Source: Geomicrobium sp. JCM 19038 (GTDB lineage: Bacteria; Bacillota; Bacilli; Bacillales; Marinococcaceae). From it: a DNA stretch of 64,000 nt. The stretch covers positions 1-64,000 of the forward strand of contig NZ_BAXA01000014.1 of NCBI RefSeq assembly GCF_000698125.1. The letters are read 5' to 3'. The notes below the pieces were generated by a model. It did no database searches. It was not told the origin of the DNA and saw nothing but the letters and a program-made list of their open reading frames with translations. Within the stretch, counting starts at the first letter, position 1, and the number at the start of each line of letters is the position of its first letter. The translations under genes were made by a program, and so were the position numbers. Below, in pieces: positions 35,486-47,535 of the stretch.

Positions 35486-35772
35486 TGGATGCACGCGATT
35501 TAATCAAGCGCCCGGTCATTACGGAACGCTCTACTGAGCAGATGGAAGATAAGAAGTACACATTCGAGGTTGACGTTAGAGCGAACAAGACTCAAATCAA
35601 ACAAGCGATCGAAGAAATCTTCGAAGTTGATGTTTTGAAAGTCAACACGATTAAATACAAGCAAAAGTATCGTCGTTTTGGACGTTTCGAAGGCTTTAAG
35701 CCAGCGAAGAAAAAAGCGATCGTTACGCTTACAGCAGACAGCGAAGAGATCGAAATCTTCGGCGAAGCTTAA
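35485..35772 (+). CDS. rplW: Ribosomal protein L23
   Basis: Tunnel-exit protein that docks SRP and trigger factor. 95 aa, [13 protein letters not shown] at the start. Start overlaps the repaired rplD stop by one base; GAGGAGG lies inside rplD. Confidence 0.98.
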   Translation: MDARDLIKRPVITERSTEQMEDKKYTFEVDVRANKTQIKQAIEEIFEVDVLKVNTIKYKQKYRRFGRFEGFKPAKKKAIVTLTADSEEIEIFGEA

Positions 35773-35800
35773 GATCAAATAAGTAAGGAGGGAAACCAAA

Positions 35801-36640
35801 ATGGCAGTAAAACGTTATAAACCGACCACTAACGGTCGTCGTTTCATGACAGGGAAAGACTTCTCTGAGATTACAACGGATCAACCGGAACGTTCATTGC
35901 TCGCTCCTTTATCAAAGCGCGCTGGACGTAACAACCACGGTCGTTTAACGACTCGTCATCAAGGTGGCGGTCATAAGCGTAAATACCGTATCATCGATTT
36001 CAAGCGTAACAAGGATCACATCGAAGGTCGTGTAGCAACTATTGAGTACGATCCGAACCGTTCTGCGAACATCGCTTTGATTAACTACATCGATGGTGAA
36101 AAGCGTTATATCATCGCGCCAAAAGGACTTAAAGTAGGAGATAAACTCTTCTCTGGTTCTGATGCAGATATTAAAGTAGGAAACGCGCTTGAACTTAAAG
36201 ACATTCCAGTAGGTACGAACGTACACAACATCGAGCTTAAGCCTGGTGCTGGTGCTCAACTCGTACGTGCTGCAGGTGCGCAAGCTCAAATTCTTGGACG
36301 TGAAGGTAAGTACACTCTTATCCGTCTACGTTCAGGCGAGAACCGCTTGATTCTTTCTACTTGCCGTGCGACAGTCGGCCAAGTTGGAAACCTTGAGCAC
36401 GAGCTCATTAACATTGGTAAAGCAGGACGTAGCCGTTGGATGAACAAACGTCCAGTCGTTCGTGGTTCTGCAATGAACCCAGCTGATCACCCTCACGGTG
36501 GTGGTGAAGGTCGTGCACCAATCGGACGTGTGGCTCCAGTTTCACCTTGGGGACAACCTGCGATCGGTTACAAGACTCGTAAAGGCAAGAAAGACTCAGA
36601 TAAATATATTGTTCGCCGTCGCAACCATAAGCGTAAGTAA
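35801..36640 (+). CDS. rplB: Ribosomal protein L2
   Basis: Core 50S protein close to the peptidyl-transferase centre. 279 aa; the conserved histidine lies in [15 protein letters not shown], and [20 protein letters not shown] is near the N-terminus. Slightly extended basic tail (RRRNHKRK). Confidence 0.98.
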   Translation: MAVKRYKPTTNGRRFMTGKDFSEITTDQPERSLLAPLSKRAGRNNHGRLTTRHQGGGHKRKYRIIDFKRNKDHIEGRVATIEYDPNRSANIALINYIDGEKRYIIAPKGLKVGDKLFSGSDADIKVGNALELKDIPVGTNVHNIELKPGAGAQLVRAAGAQAQILGREGKYTLIRLRSGENRLILSTCRATVGQVGNLEHELINIGKAGRSRWMNKRPVVRGSAMNPADHPHGGGEGRAPIGRVAPVSPWGQPAIGYKTRKGKKDSDKYIVRRRNHKRK

Positions 36641-36659
36641 TCGGAGAACAAGACGAATA

Positions 36660-36702
36660 AGCGCCTGACGGTGGTAAGAACTACTTCTTTAACTGGGGCG
36701 CT
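36660..36702 (+). other. Stem-loop before rpsS
   Basis: AGCGCC/GGCGCT pair encloses about 31 nt in the unusually long (100 nt) gap between rplB and rpsS. Function unknown. Confidence 0.35.
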
Positions 36703-36740
36703 ATCATCGTCACTTTACACATTTGAAGGGAGGCTTTCGC

Positions 36741-37019
36741 ATGGGACGCAGCCTTAAAAAAGGACCTTTTGCTGACAGTCATTTGCTTAAGAAGGTAGAA
36801 GCGATGGATGAGAACAGCAAATCAGTAATTAAAACTTGGTCTCGTCGTTCTACGATTTTCCCGCAATTCGTCGGACACACGATCGCTGTATACGATGGTC
36901 GTAAGCACGTGCCGGTATACATCCAAGAAGATATGGTCGGTCATAAACTCGGTGAATTCGCGCCAACTAGAACGTATCGTGGACACGATAAAGACGACAA
37001 AAAAACGAAGCGCCGTTAA
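36741..37019 (+). CDS. rpsS: Ribosomal protein S19
   Basis: 30S head protein. 92 aa: [19 protein letters not shown], and [16 protein letters not shown] near the end. ATG36741 is 7 nt after AAGGGAGG; an in-frame ATG at 36723 is upstream of that site and not used. Confidence 0.97.
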   Translation: MGRSLKKGPFADSHLLKKVEAMDENSKSVIKTWSRRSTIFPQFVGHTIAVYDGRKHVPVYIQEDMVGHKLGEFAPTRTYRGHDKDDKKTKRR

Positions 37020-37038
37020 TTAGAGAGGAGGTTCACTC

Positions 37039-37380
37039 ATGCAAGCTAAAGCAGTTGCTAAACAAGTTCGTGTTGCTCCTCGTAAAGCTCGGATGGTTAT
37101 TGATCTTGTCCGTGGTAAGGAAGTTGGAGAAGCGATCTCAATTCTTCGTCATACACCAAGAGGTGTATCACCGATCGTTGAGAAAGTCCTCAACTCTGCT
37201 ATTGCAAACGCTGAGCACAATTACGAACTCGACGCAGAAAACTTATATGTTAGTGCGGCATACGTAGATGAGGGCGTTACTTTAAAACGTTTCCGTCCAA
37301 GAGCACAAGGACGTGCTTCACGTATTAACAAGCGCACAAGCCATATCACTATTATTGTTTCTGAGAAGAAGGAGGGATAG
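37039..37380 (+). CDS. rplV: Ribosomal protein L22
   Basis: Exit-tunnel protein with a long hairpin. 113 aa, containing [17 protein letters not shown] and [18 protein letters not shown]. Preceded by AGAGGAGG. Confidence 0.98.
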   Translation: MQAKAVAKQVRVAPRKARMVIDLVRGKEVGEAISILRHTPRGVSPIVEKVLNSAIANAEHNYELDAENLYVSAAYVDEGVTLKRFRPRAQGRASRINKRTSHITIIVSEKKEG

Positions 37381-37383
37381 AAC

Positions 37384-38043
37384 GTGGGTCAAAAAGTAAA
37401 TCCTGTCGGTCTTCGAATCGGAGTCATTCGTGACTGGGAGTCTAAATGGTATGCAGAAAAGGACTACGCTGATCTTTTACACGAAGATGTAAAGATTCGT
37501 GAATTCCTAGAAGAACGTCTTAAAGACGCGTCACTTTCTAAAATTGAAATCGAACGTGCTGCACGTCGTGTGAACATTAACATTCACACTGCCAAGCCAG
37601 GAATGGTTATTGGTAAAGGCGGTTCAGAAGTTGAAGCTCTTCGTAAGAAGCTCAACGATATGACTGGCAAACGTGTACACATCAACATTTCAGAGATTAA
37701 GCAAGCAGATATGGATGCTCGTCTCGTAGCAGAAAATATCGCTCGTCAACTCGAAAACCGTGTTTCATTCCGTCGTGCAATGAAACAATCTATCCAACGT
37801 ACAATGCGTTCTGGAGCTAAAGGAATTCGTACAGAAGTTAACGGACGTCTAGGCGGAGCTGACATGGCTCGTTCTGAAAGCTACAGCGAAGGTACAGTTC
37901 CACTTCACACACTACGTGCTGATATCGATTACGGAACTGCTGAAGCAGATACTACGTTTGGTAAAATCGGTGTTAAAATTTGGATCTACCGTGGAGAGGT
38001 CCTTCCCACGAAAGGTAAGAGCAAACAGGAAGGAGGCAACTAA
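37384..38043 (+). CDS. rpsC: Ribosomal protein S3
   Basis: mRNA-entry protein with two KH domains. 219 aa from a GTG start; KH motif [18 protein letters not shown]. Starts 3 nt after rplV, whose tail supplies the AAGGAGGG site. Confidence 0.97.
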   Translation: MGQKVNPVGLRIGVIRDWESKWYAEKDYADLLHEDVKIREFLEERLKDASLSKIEIERAARRVNINIHTAKPGMVIGKGGSEVEALRKKLNDMTGKRVHINISEIKQADMDARLVAENIARQLENRVSFRRAMKQSIQRTMRSGAKGIRTEVNGRLGGADMARSESYSEGTVPLHTLRADIDYGTAEADTTFGKIGVKIWIYRGEVLPTKGKSKQEGGN

Positions 38044-38045
38044 TT

Positions 38046-38480
38046 ATGTTAATGCCTAAGCGCGTGAAATACCGCCGTCAATTCCGCGGCCGCATGAAAG
38101 GTCGTGCAAAAGGCGGGACTGAAGTGAACTTTGGCGAGTATGGCCTTCAAGCTCTCGAAGCTTCTTGGGTTACAAACCGTCAAATTGAATCGGCACGTAT
38201 CGCGATGACTCGTTACATGAAACGTGGCGGTAAAGTATGGATTAAGATCTTCCCTGATAAGCCTTACACTGCAAAGCCTCTAGAAGTTCGAATGGGTTCC
38301 GGTAAAGGTGCTCCTGAAGGCTGGGTAGCAGTAGTAAAGCCAGGTAAAATCATGTTTGAAATTGCAGGTGTGAACGAAGAGGTTGCACGTGAAGCATTGC
38401 GTCTAGCGTCGCACAAACTTCCGATCAAATGTAAATTCGTAAAACGTGAAGATATGGGTGGTGAGGCAAATGAAAGCTAA
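38046..38480 (+). CDS. rplP: Ribosomal protein L16
   Basis: Binds near the A-site tRNA elbow. 144 aa: [20 protein letters not shown] and [15 protein letters not shown]. Its 3' end overlaps rpmC by 11 nt. Confidence 0.98.
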   Translation: MLMPKRVKYRRQFRGRMKGRAKGGTEVNFGEYGLQALEASWVTNRQIESARIAMTRYMKRGGKVWIKIFPDKPYTAKPLEVRMGSGKGAPEGWVAVVKPGKIMFEIAGVNEEVAREALRLASHKLPIKCKFVKREDMGGEANES

Positions 38481-38673
38481 AGAGATTAGAGATCTTACAA
38501 CAACTGAAATCGAACAACAAACAAAGACTCTAAAAGAGGAATTGTTCAACCTTCGCTTCCAGTTAGCCACTGGACAGTTGGATAATCCTGCCCGCATCCG
38601 TCACGTACGTAAAGAAATTGCTAGAGCCAACACAGTTCTTCGTGAAAGAGAACTCGGCATTACTCGTGGATAA
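38470..38673 (+). CDS. rpmC: Ribosomal protein L29
   Basis: Small exit-site protein, 67 aa, helical ([16 protein letters not shown] ... [20 protein letters not shown]). ATG38470 is inside the end of rplP, suggesting translational coupling. Confidence 0.97.
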   Translation: MKAKEIRDLTTTEIEQQTKTLKEELFNLRFQLATGQLDNPARIRHVRKEIARANTVLRERELGITRG

Positions 38674-38692
38674 TAAAGGAGGGGCAAACGTA

Positions 38693-38956
38693 ATGACTGA
38701 ACGTAATAACCGTAAAGAGTTAACTGGACGCGTTGTTTCAGACAAAATGGATAAAACAATCACTGTCGTTGTTGAAACGTACAAACGTGACAAATTATAC
38801 GGCAAGCGTGTACGTTACTCTAAAAAATACAAAGCTCATGACGAGAACAATGAAGCGAAAGTCGGCGATATCGTCCGTATCATGGAGACGCGTCATCTTT
38901 CAAAAGATAAATACTTCCGCCTCATTAAGATCGTTGAAGAGTCTGTAATCATTTAA
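38693..38956 (+). CDS. rpsQ: Ribosomal protein S17
   Basis: OB-fold 16S rRNA-binding protein, 87 aa: [19 protein letters not shown] and [21 protein letters not shown]38693 is 7 nt after AAAGGAGGGG; the upstream in-frame ATG lies in rpmC. Confidence 0.97.
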   Translation: MTERNNRKELTGRVVSDKMDKTITVVVETYKRDKLYGKRVRYSKKYKAHDENNEAKVGDIVRIMETRHLSKDKYFRLIKIVEESVII

Positions 38957-38988
38957 CACACTTCTTTGATTGAAGGGAGGCAAACGTA

Positions 38989-39357
38989 ATGATCCAACAA
39001 GAATCAAGACTCAAAGTTGCTGACAACTCTGGTGCTCGTGAAGTTCTTTGCATTAAAGTACTCGGTGGTACTGGACGCAAGACTGCAAACATCGGTGATA
39101 CAATTGTGTGTACCGTCAAAAATGCAACACCAGGTGGCGTTGTTAAAAAAGGTGAGGTTGTTCGCGCGGTAATCGTACGTTCACGTAGTGGAGTACGCCG
39201 TAACGACGGTTCTTACATCAAATTTGATGAGAACGCAGCAGTTATTATCCGTGACGACAAAGGACCAAGAGGTACACGTATTTTCGGACCAGTTGCTCGT
39301 GAACTTCGCGACAAGCAATATATGAAGATCGTATCTCTAGCACCAGAAGTACTTTAA
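38989..39357 (+). CDS. rplN: Ribosomal protein L14
   Basis: Interface protein of the 50S subunit; also the target of the silencing factor RsfS. 122 aa: [19 protein letters not shown] and [20 protein letters not shown]. Frame intact. Confidence 0.98.
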   Translation: MIQQESRLKVADNSGAREVLCIKVLGGTGRKTANIGDTIVCTVKNATPGGVVKKGEVVRAVIVRSRSGVRRNDGSYIKFDENAAVIIRDDKGPRGTRIFGPVARELRDKQYMKIVSLAPEVL

Positions 39358-39392
39358 ATAATATATCGCCACTTAGAACCAAGGAGGTGCGA

Positions 39393-39722
39393 ATGAATGG
39401 CGCAGCGAAATTGAACGTAAAAGCAGGAGATAAGGTCAAAGTTATCTCTGGTAAAGATAAAGGCAAAGAAGGCGTAATCCTGAAGTCTCTTCCAGCTAAA
39501 GAACGGGTAATCGTCGAAGGTGTCAACGTTGTGAAAAAGCATGCGAAGCCTACACAAGAAAACCCACAAGGTGGAATTCTTAACGAGGAAGCAGCAATTC
39601 ACGTTTCAAACGTTATGCTTATCGATCCGAAAAGCGGCGAACCAACTCGCGTTGGATACAAAGTAGAAGACGGAAAGAAAGTACGCGTTGCGAAAAAATC
39701 AGGTGAAGTCATCGATAAGTAA
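39393..39722 (+). CDS. rplX: Ribosomal protein L24
   Basis: Assembly-initiating KOW-domain protein. [19 protein letters not shown] is the KOW motif. The start is uncertain: ATG39393 gives 109 aa, a few residues longer than B. subtilis L24; AAGGAGGTG ends only 3 nt before it, and a TTG at 39411 would match the family start but is far from any ribosome-binding site. Confidence 0.93.
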   Translation: MNGAAKLNVKAGDKVKVISGKDKGKEGVILKSLPAKERVIVEGVNVVKKHAKPTQENPQGGILNEEAAIHVSNVMLIDPKSGEPTRVGYKVEDGKKVRVAKKSGEVIDK

Positions 39723-39748
39723 CACCTGCTGAAAGGAGGTCTTTGATC

Positions 39749-40288
39749 ATGAACGCTTTAAGAAATCGTTATAAACAAGAAATCGTGCCTCGTTTACACG
39801 AGCAGTTTAACTATTCGTCGGTCATGGCTGTGCCTAAGATCGAGAAAATCGTCATCAACATGGGTGTCGGTGAAGCTGTAAACAACCCGAAATCACTTGA
39901 TAGCGCGGTTGAAGAGCTTGCTCAAATCGCTGGTCAAAAGCCAGTTATTACAAAAGCTAAGAAATCAATCGCTGGTTTCAAACTTCGTGAAGGAAACCCA
40001 ATCGGAACGAAAGTTACACTACGCGGTGAGCGTATGTATGACTTCCTCGAGAAATTGGTTCACGTTTCTTTACCACGAGTACGTGACTTCCGCGGCGTCT
40101 CAAACAAAGCGTTTGACGGACGTGGAAACTACACGCTTGGCGTTAAAGAACAATTAATTTTCCCTGAGATTGAGTACGACAAAGTAGATAAAGTACGTGG
40201 TATGGATATCGTTATCGTTACAACTGCTCAAACAGATGAAGAATCGCACGCACTTCTTAAAGAAGTCGGCATGCCTTTCCAAAAGTAA
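39749..40288 (+). CDS. rplE: Ribosomal protein L5
   Basis: Binds 5S rRNA in the central protuberance. 179 aa: [38 protein letters not shown]39749 fits the family start; AAAGGAGG lies upstream. Confidence 0.98.
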   Translation: MNALRNRYKQEIVPRLHEQFNYSSVMAVPKIEKIVINMGVGEAVNNPKSLDSAVEELAQIAGQKPVITKAKKSIAGFKLREGNPIGTKVTLRGERMYDFLEKLVHVSLPRVRDFRGVSNKAFDGRGNYTLGVKEQLIFPEIEYDKVDKVRGMDIVIVTTAQTDEESHALLKEVGMPFQK

Positions 40289-40297
40289 CGAGGATAG

Positions 40298-40513
<216 letters not shown>

Positions 40514-40544
40514 GATCCTTAGATAAGGAAGGAGGTCCAACATT

Positions 40545-40943
40545 ATGGTAATGACAGATCCGGTTGCAGATATGTTAACAAGAATTCGCAATGCGAACAC
40601 GGTGCGCCACGATAAATTGGAACTTCCTGCTTCTAACGTTAAACGTGAGGTAGCGGAGATTCTTAAACGTGAAGGTTTCGTACGCGACGTAGAATTCGTT
40701 GATGATAAAAAGCAAGGAGTTCTTCGCATTTTCTTGAAGTACGGAGAGCAAAACGAACGTGTAATCACAGGCTTGAAGCGTATTAGTAAGCCAGGACTTC
40801 GTGTTTATGCGAAAGCAGATGAAGTTCCACGCGTATTAAACGGACTTGGTATTGCAGTTATTTCAACATCTAACGGTGTTATGACTGACAAAGAAGCTCG
40901 TCAAAAGAAAGTCGGAGGCGAAGTACTCGCTTACGTTTGGTAA
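40545..40943 (+). CDS. rpsH: Ribosomal protein S8
   Basis: Primary 16S-binding protein and, in several bacteria, repressor of the spc operon. 132 aa: [16 protein letters not shown] and [16 protein letters not shown]. Start ATG40545 follows AAGGAGG. Confidence 0.98.
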   Translation: MVMTDPVADMLTRIRNANTVRHDKLELPASNVKREVAEILKREGFVRDVEFVDDKKQGVLRIFLKYGEQNERVITGLKRISKPGLRVYAKADEVPRVLNGLGIAVISTSNGVMTDKEARQKKVGGEVLAYVW

Positions 40944-40974
40944 AAAAGCTAGACATGAATGGAGGTGCGACAGA

Positions 40975-41511
40975 ATGTCACGTATCGGTGTAAGTCCTTT
41001 AGAAATTCCTAAAGATGTAACAATCACTTTAGACGGAAGTCATGTGAACGTTAAAGGTCCTAAAGGCGAATTGTCATACACATTTAACCCAGCTATCGCA
41101 ATTACAATCGAAGATGATGTGCTTACAACAAGCCGTCCTTCTGATCATAAAGAACACCGTTCACTTCACGGTACTACGCGTAGTTTGATCGGTAACATGG
41201 TTGAAGGTGTAACTCAAGGTTTCGAAAAGTCATTAGAACTTGTCGGTGTTGGTTACCGTGCTTCAAAGTCAGGTAGCAAACTCGTTCTTAACGTTGGTTA
41301 CTCTCACCCAGTTGAATTCGATGCAATCGAAGGTATTGAAATCGAAGTTCCAGCGAACAACAAAGTAATCGTTCGTGGAATCGATAAGCAAAAAGTTGGA
41401 GCGATCGCTTCTGACATTCGTTCAGTACGTAAGCCTGAGCCTTACAAAGGTAAAGGAATTCGTTACACTGGCGAACTAGTGCGTCGTAAAGAAGGTAAAA
41501 CTGGTAAGTAA
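40975..41511 (+). CDS. rplF: Ribosomal protein L6
   Basis: Two-domain 23S-binding protein near the factor-binding site. 178 aa: [18 protein letters not shown] and [15 protein letters not shown]. Frame intact. Confidence 0.98.
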   Translation: MSRIGVSPLEIPKDVTITLDGSHVNVKGPKGELSYTFNPAIAITIEDDVLTTSRPSDHKEHRSLHGTTRSLIGNMVEGVTQGFEKSLELVGVGYRASKSGSKLVLNVGYSHPVEFDAIEGIEIEVPANNKVIVRGIDKQKVGAIASDIRSVRKPEPYKGKGIRYTGELVRRKEGKTGK

Positions 41512-41589
41512 ATGTAAATGGTACTTGATCTTTCTTTTGGAAAGACTTGTACTCATGGATCGAACGGCACGAAAGGAGGATACATTCTC

Positions 41590-41949
41590 ATGGCGAAAAC
41601 ATCAAAAAACGTTGCACGTCAACGTCGTCAAAAAAGCATCCGCTTAAAGATCAAAGGTACGACTGAGCGTCCTCGTTTAAACGTATTTCGTTCTTCAAAC
41701 CACATCTACGCTCAATTGATCGACGATGTGAAGGGCGAAACAATAGTTGCTGCTTCTACACTTGATAAAGATGTGAACGTTGACCACGGCGGAAACGTTA
41801 CAGCTGCTACAGAAGTTGGAGCACTTGTAGGAAAGCGTGCCATTGAAAAAGGATACGAAAACGTCATTTTTGACCGCGGCGGTTATGTATACCACGGACG
41901 TGTAGCTGCTCTTGCAGATGCAGCACGTGAAGCAGGTCTGAAATTCTAA
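41590..41949 (+). CDS. rplR: Ribosomal protein L18
   Basis: 5S rRNA-binding protein, 119 aa: [20 protein letters not shown] and [23 protein letters not shown]41590 is preceded by AAAGGAGG; the in-frame ATG at 41518 is upstream of that site and not supported. Confidence 0.97.
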   Translation: MAKTSKNVARQRRQKSIRLKIKGTTERPRLNVFRSSNHIYAQLIDDVKGETIVAASTLDKDVNVDHGGNVTAATEVGALVGKRAIEKGYENVIFDRGGYVYHGRVAALADAAREAGLKF

Positions 41950-41970
41950 AGGTCGAAGGAGGGAAAATTT

Positions 41971-42465
41971 ATGATCGATCCGAACAAACTGGATCTTGAA
42001 GAAAAAGTAGTAGCGATCAATCGTGTAGCGAAGGTTGTTAAAGGTGGTCGTCGTTTTCGCTTTGCAGCTGTCGTTGTTGTCGGAGACCGTAATGGACACG
42101 TAGGCTTTGGTATGGGTAAAGCTCTCGAAGTACCAGAAGCGATCCGTAAAGCGATTGAAGACGCAAAGAAAAACTTAGTAAGCGTACCACGTGTTGGAAC
42201 AACAATTCCTCACGAATTAATCGGACGTTTTGGCGCAGGTAAAGTACTTCTTAAGCCAGCGAGCGAAGGTACTGGAATCATTGCAGGGGGTCCTGTACGT
42301 GCGGTACTCGAGCTAGGTGGAGTTGGAGATATTCTTTCTAAATCACACGGTTCTAACAACCCGATTAACATGGTTCGTGCGACGTTAGAAGGTTTAACTT
42401 CTCTTAAAACAGCAGAAAATGTAGCGAAGCTTCGAGGTAAAAGCGTCGAAGAATTGCTAGGATAA
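41971..42465 (+). CDS. rpsE: Ribosomal protein S5
   Basis: Small-subunit protein of the mRNA-entry region, 164 aa: [19 protein letters not shown] and [19 protein letters not shown]. Spectinomycin-pocket loop present with usual residues. Confidence 0.98.
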   Translation: MIDPNKLDLEEKVVAINRVAKVVKGGRRFRFAAVVVVGDRNGHVGFGMGKALEVPEAIRKAIEDAKKNLVSVPRVGTTIPHELIGRFGAGKVLLKPASEGTGIIAGGPVRAVLELGGVGDILSKSHGSNNPINMVRATLEGLTSLKTAENVAKLRGKSVEELLG

Positions 42466-42478
42466 GGAGGGAAATGAC

Positions 42479-42667
42479 ATGGCAAATAAGCTAGAAATCA
42501 CCCTCAAGCGTAGTTTGATCGGACGTCCTGAAGACCAACGTGTAACGGTAAAGACGCTTGGACTTCGTAAAGTCAATCATACTGTCGTTCAAGAAGACAA
42601 TCCAGCGATCAGAGGGATGGTTAACAAAGTATCCCACCTTTTGAGCGTTAAAGAGATCAACCAATAA
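42479..42667 (+). CDS. rpmD: Ribosomal protein L30
   Basis: 62-aa protein with [20 protein letters not shown] and [19 protein letters not shown]. Strong AAGGAGGG site. Between rpsE and rplO as usual. Confidence 0.97.
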   Translation: MANKLEITLKRSLIGRPEDQRVTVKTLGLRKVNHTVVQEDNPAIRGMVNKVSHLLSVKEINQ

Positions 42668-42699
42668 ATCACAGGTGATAAGACAGGAGGTGCGCATGG

Positions 42700-43140
42700 A
42701 TGAAACTACATGAGTTAAAACCAGCTGAGGGTTCACGTAAATCTGGCATTCGCGTCGGTCGCGGATACAGTGCTAAACGTGGAAACAAAGCGGGTCGTGG
42801 TGAGCACGGTCAAAAATCTCGTTCTGGCGGTAACGTAAGACGTGGTTTTGAAGGTGGTCAGAATCCGATTTACAAGCGTTTGCCTAAACGTGGATTCACA
42901 AACCCTACTCGTAAAACTTACAGCATTGTTAATGTAGAAAGCCTGAATCAATTTGCTGAAGGTACGGAAGTAACTCCGGAACTTCTTATTGAAGAAGGAA
43001 TCGTAAAGAAAGCTAACGATGGGATCAAAGTTCTTGGTAACGGTAGTCTAGATAAAAAACTTACCGTAAAGGCCAACAAGTTCTCTGCATCTGCAACTAA
43101 GGTGATTGAAGGAGCCGGCGGTACAACAGAGGTGGTCTAA
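42700..43140 (+). CDS. rplO: Ribosomal protein L15
   Basis: Late-assembly 50S protein, 146 aa, glycine/arginine-rich N-terminal tail ([20 protein letters not shown]). Stop overlaps the secY start by one base (TAATG). Confidence 0.97.
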   Translation: MKLHELKPAEGSRKSGIRVGRGYSAKRGNKAGRGEHGQKSRSGGNVRRGFEGGQNPIYKRLPKRGFTNPTRKTYSIVNVESLNQFAEGTEVTPELLIEEGIVKKANDGIKVLGNGSLDKKLTVKANKFSASATKVIEGAGGTTEVV

Positions 43141-44434
43141 TGTTTAAGGCGCTCGCCAATATATTTCGAGTCGCTGATCTGCGCCGTAAGATTCTTTTCA
43201 CCTTGTTGATGCTTGTCGTCTATCGTATGGGAACTTTTATTCCTGTACCAGGGCAGATAGTGATGTGTTATCGTTTCAGGACGAAGCAAGTGCTTTTGGC
43301 TTCCTCGATACGTTCGGGGGCGGGGCGCTCGGGAACTTTTCGATCTTCGCGATGGGTGTATTTCCATACATCACTGCGTCGATCGTCGTTCAACTTCTTA
43401 GGATGGACGTCGTTCCGAAATTCACAGAATGGTCGAAGCAAGGTGAAGCAGGGCGTAGGAAGCTTGCGCAGTTTACACGATATTTTACCGTTGTGTTAGC
43501 CTTTGTCCAAGCATTGGCCATGTCTATTGGTTTCAACACACAGTTTCCTGGATTAATACCAGATCCTAGTATTACAACGTACTTAATGATTGCGTTGATT
43601 ATGACGGCTGGTACAACGTTCTTGATGTGGCTTGGTGAGCAAATCACTGCACAAGGCGTTGGAAACGGAATCTCGATTCTTATTTTCTCAGGTATTGCTG
43701 CGGGGATACCAAATGGCGTGAACATGATATACGCAACGCAGATTCAAGATCAAGGCGATCAGATGTTTATGGGGATCGTCACGATTCTTCTATTGGCGCT
43801 AGCCGTTTTACTCATTATCGTTGGTGTTGTGTTCGTACAACAGGCGATTCGAAAAGTACCGATTCAGTATGCTAAACGGGTTGTAGGGCAAGGCAATACT
43901 GCTGGAGCTCAGTCTACCCACTTACCTTTAAAAGTTAACTCTGCCGGGGTAATTCCGGTCATCTTCGCGATGGCTTTTGTTTATTTTCCCGCCTACTGTT
44001 GCTGGCTTTTTTGCAGACAGCAATGGTGCTGCACAATGGGTCGTTGAAAACTTCAACTATAATAACCCAATTGGCTCATCTTTTATGTAGGACTCATTAT
44101 TGCATTCACGTATTTCTATACGTTTGTACAAGTGAATCCTGAAACGATGGCCGAGAACTTGAAAAAGCAAGGTGGCTATATTCCTGGAGTACGGCCTGGT
44201 AAAGCTACGGAACTTACGATTCGTCGAATCTTGTACCGTCTCACTTTCGTCGGCGCTCTATTTTTGGCCACAGTTTCGATTATACCGATCTTCTTTACGA
44301 ATCAGCTTGGTTTACCACAGCAGATTCAAATTGGAGGAACAGGGCTTCTCATTGTCGTGGGCGTTGCCCTTGATACGATGAAGCAAATTGAAGGTCAGCT
44401 TATTAAACGAAGTTATAAAGGCTTCATTAAATAA
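43140..44434 (+). CDS. secY: SecY, translocon channel subunit (three frameshifts)
   Basis: Ten-helix channel protein of the Sec system. The frame is broken three times. At about 43252 one G is missing (restores [15 protein letters not shown]). At about 43979 there is one extra base, since removing G43979 gives [15 protein letters not shown], which aligns without a gap to other SecY proteins. At about 44081 one T is missing (restores [17 protein letters not shown]). With these the product is 431 aa, the B. subtilis length. The conserved cytoplasmic loop [11 protein letters not shown] is intact. An essential gene, so sequence errors are the simple explanation. Confidence 0.94.
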
Positions 44435-44445
44435 GCATAGAGTGA

Positions 44446-45115
<670 letters not shown>

Positions 45116-45119
<4 letters not shown>

Positions 45120-45861
45120 TTATAACGAAGACTGAACGTGAGATTGGCATCATGAGAATTGCTGGTCAAATCGTTGCTGAAACACATGCTGTACTGAAAG
45201 AGCATATCCAACCTGGAATTACCACTGCCGAGTTGGATAGAATTGCCGATTCTTACATTCGTTCACGTGATGCAGAACCATCATTTAAAGGGTATCATGG
45301 GTTTACTGGGAGTATATGCACTTCTGTCAATGAAGAACTCGTTCACGGGATTCCGGGAAAGCGTGTTTTGAAAGATGGAGACATTATCTCCATCGACATT
45401 GGTGCGAAATACCAAGGGTATCATGGTGACTCTGCTTGGACGTATCCAGTAGGTACGATCAATGAGCGAGACCAAAAACTTTTGGATGTCACCCGGGATG
45501 CCTTGTACGAGGGTCTTGCAGAAGCAAAACCCAAGGAAAGGCTCTCCAATATCTCTCATGCAATTCAAAGATACGTCGAAAAGCATGGGTTCTCGGTAGT
45601 CAGAGAGTATGTGGGACACGGTGTTGGGCAAAACTTGCATGAAGAGCCGCAAATTCCACACTACGGACCACCAGGCAAAGGACCTCGTCTTAAGCTGGTA
45701 TGGTGTTGGCAGTAGAACCGATGATTAACATGCAAGAACGTTATGTTCATACCCTCGACGATCAATGGACCGTGGTCACTTCAGATGGTGCGAATTGCGC
45801 ACACTTTGAGCACACCATTGCTATTACAGATACAGGCTATGAGATATTGACTCTAGCCTAA
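45116..45861 (+). CDS. map: Methionine aminopeptidase, type I (one frameshift)
   Basis: Removes N-terminal Met from new proteins; two-metal enzyme. Metal ligands: Asp in [14 protein letters not shown], His in [12 protein letters not shown], Glu in LAVEPM and [10 protein letters not shown]. One C is missing at about 45694: repair gives [19 protein letters not shown] and runs to the stop at 45859, 248 aa, the normal length. Start overlaps adk by 4 nt. Confidence 0.95.
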
Positions 45862-45875
45862 CAAAGGAGTTCATG

Positions 45876-46178
45876 ATGGACGAAACAGCTTATCATCTCG
45901 GTGAGGTTGTTTGCGCCTTGAAAGGAAAAGATGCTGGCAATCATTACATTGTCGTGTCGATTCTCGATGTTCACTTTGTTCGTGTCGCAGATGGTGATGG
46001 TCGTAGGTTTCAGACTGCAAAGAAGAAGAACGTACGCCATTTACGGAAGATGGGTTATATCTCTTCTGAGGTTAAGAAAAGCCTCGAGCAGACAGATTCA
46101 GTGACCAATGCCAAAATCCGTCACGGGTTGATTCAGTATTGCAGGGAGAAACCTGTTATAATAAAGGAAGGAGAGTAA
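45876..46178 (+). CDS. KOW-domain RNA-binding protein
   Basis: 100-aa protein with an N-terminal KOW/L14e-like segment (LGEVVCALKGKDAGNHYIVV, FVRVADGDGR) and a basic stretch KKKNVRHLRKMGY. Proteins of this type sit between map and infA in many bacilli; their function is not well defined. AAAGGAG is 6 nt before ATG45876; ATG45873 is too close to it. Confidence 0.85.
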   Translation: MDETAYHLGEVVCALKGKDAGNHYIVVSILDVHFVRVADGDGRRFQTAKKKNVRHLRKMGYISSEVKKSLEQTDSVTNAKIRHGLIQYCREKPVIIKEGE

Positions 46179-46181
46179 TCC

Positions 46182-46400
46182 ATGGCCAAAGATGATGTTA
46201 TCGAAGTAGAAGGCACAGTCATTGAGCCGCTACCAAACGCGATGTTTCGTGTCGAGTTAGAAAATGGACACAAGATCCTCGCGCACGTATCTGGTAAAAT
46301 TCGAATGCACTTTATTCGTATCTTGCCTGGAGATAAAGTCACTGTGGAGTTATCTCCGTATGACTTATCACGTGGGCGAATTACGTATCGTTATAAATAA
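46182..46400 (+). CDS. infA: Translation initiation factor IF-1
   Basis: 72-aa OB-fold factor that occupies the ribosomal A-site during initiation: [20 protein letters not shown] and [20 protein letters not shown]. Three nt after the KOW gene. Confidence 0.98.
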   Translation: MAKDDVIEVEGTVIEPLPNAMFRVELENGHKILAHVSGKIRMHFIRILPGDKVTVELSPYDLSRGRITYRYK

Positions 46401-46462
46401 ACGTCACAGTTTAGCAGACGTGGGCCTCCCAAAGGATGCCGATCATGAAGGAGGGAAACAGG

Positions 46463-46576
46463 ATGAAAGTCAGACCGTCCGTCAAACCGATCTGTGAACG
46501 CTGTAAGGTCATCCGCCGTAACGGTTCGGTTATGGTGATCTGTTCAAATCCGAAGCACAAACAAAAACAAGGATAA
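46463..46576 (+). CDS. rpmJ: Ribosomal protein L36
   Basis: 37-aa zinc-binding protein: [20 protein letters not shown], then [11 protein letters not shown], giving the CxxC, C and H ligands of the zinc form. AAGGAGGG is 9 nt before ATG46463. Confidence 0.96.
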   Translation: MKVRPSVKPICERCKVIRRNGSVMVICSNPKHKQKQG

Positions 46577-46597
46577 ATATCAAGGAGGTGCTTGAAT

Positions 46598-46963
46598 TTG
46601 GCACGTATAGCTGGTGTCGATATCCCTCGCGATAAACGCGTTGTGATTTCACTCACTTATGTATACGGTATCGGTAAAGTTACTGCTGAAAAAGTACTTG
46701 AAGAAGCAGAAGTTTCTACTGAGACACGTGTACGTGATCTTACTGATGAAGAGCTTGGACGTATTCGTACTGTCGTAGGTAACTACAACGTAGAAGGTGA
46801 CCTTCGTCGTGAAAAGTCACTTAACGTCAAGCGTTTAATTGAGATCGGATCTTATCGTGGAATCCGCCACCGTCGTGGTCTTCCTGCTCGTGGACAACGA
46901 ACGAAGAACAACTCACGTACGGTTAAGGGTCCTCGTAAGACGATCGCAAACAAGAAGAAGTAA
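46598..46963 (+). CDS. rpsM: Ribosomal protein S13
   Basis: 30S head protein contacting the 50S subunit. 121 aa: [20 protein letters not shown] and [20 protein letters not shown]. The start is TTG46598, 7 nt after AGGAGGTG; a TTG at 46592 is only 1 nt from that site. Confidence 0.96.
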   Translation: MARIAGVDIPRDKRVVISLTYVYGIGKVTAEKVLEEAEVSTETRVRDLTDEELGRIRTVVGNYNVEGDLRREKSLNVKRLIEIGSYRGIRHRRGLPARGQRTKNNSRTVKGPRKTIANKKK

Positions 46964-46984
46964 TGGATAAGGAGGTAAACTAAA

Positions 46985-47377
46985 ATGGCTAAACCTAAGA
47001 CAACATCTCGCAAACGTCGTCAACGTAAGCAAGTAGATGCTGGAGTTGCGCACATTCGTTCAACATTTAACAACACGATTGTAACGATCGCGGATCTTCA
47101 AGGAAATGTACTTTCTTGGGCAAGCGCGGGTAACCTTGGTTTCAAAGGTTCTCGTAAATCAACACCTTTTGCTGCACAAATGGCTGCAGAAAGCGCTGCG
47201 AAATCAGCGATGGAGCACGGTATGAAGAGTGTTGAGGTTGCCGTTAAAGGACCTGGAGCTGGGCGTGAAGCAGCAATTCGTTCTTTACAAGCAACTGGAC
47301 TTGAAGTTAATGTCATCCGTGATATGACGCCGGTACCTCATAACGGTTGTCGTCCCCCGAAACGTCGGAGAGTTTAA
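46985..47377 (+). CDS. rpsK: Ribosomal protein S11
   Basis: Platform protein of the 30S subunit near the mRNA exit. 130 aa: ARKR-like basic N-terminus, [20 protein letters not shown], and [17 protein letters not shown] at the end. Confidence 0.98.
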   Translation: MAKPKTTSRKRRQRKQVDAGVAHIRSTFNNTIVTIADLQGNVLSWASAGNLGFKGSRKSTPFAAQMAAESAAKSAMEHGMKSVEVAVKGPGAGREAAIRSLQATGLEVNVIRDMTPVPHNGCRPPKRRRV

Positions 47378-47388
47378 CACCATAGAGG

Positions 47389-47415
47389 TTTAAATAACCG
47401 GAATGTGACTATAAT
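47389..47415 (+). promoter_or_regulatory. Possible promoter of rpoA
   Basis: Perfect -10 TATAAT (47410-47415) with a weak -35 TTTAAA (47389-47394) at 15 bp. The following leader has hairpins CAGTG-TTAAT-CACTG and CGTGC-GAT-GCACG. Only the -10 is convincing. Confidence 0.4.
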
Positions 47416-47535
47416 GGTTAGATGTGGGAACCACAAGCATGGTGTACAGTGTTAATCACTGCCTTTTCAGGAAAAAGCGAAGAGACGTGCGATGCACGCC
47501 TTTTCGGATTCCGACGTTTTTAAGGAGGAAATAAT

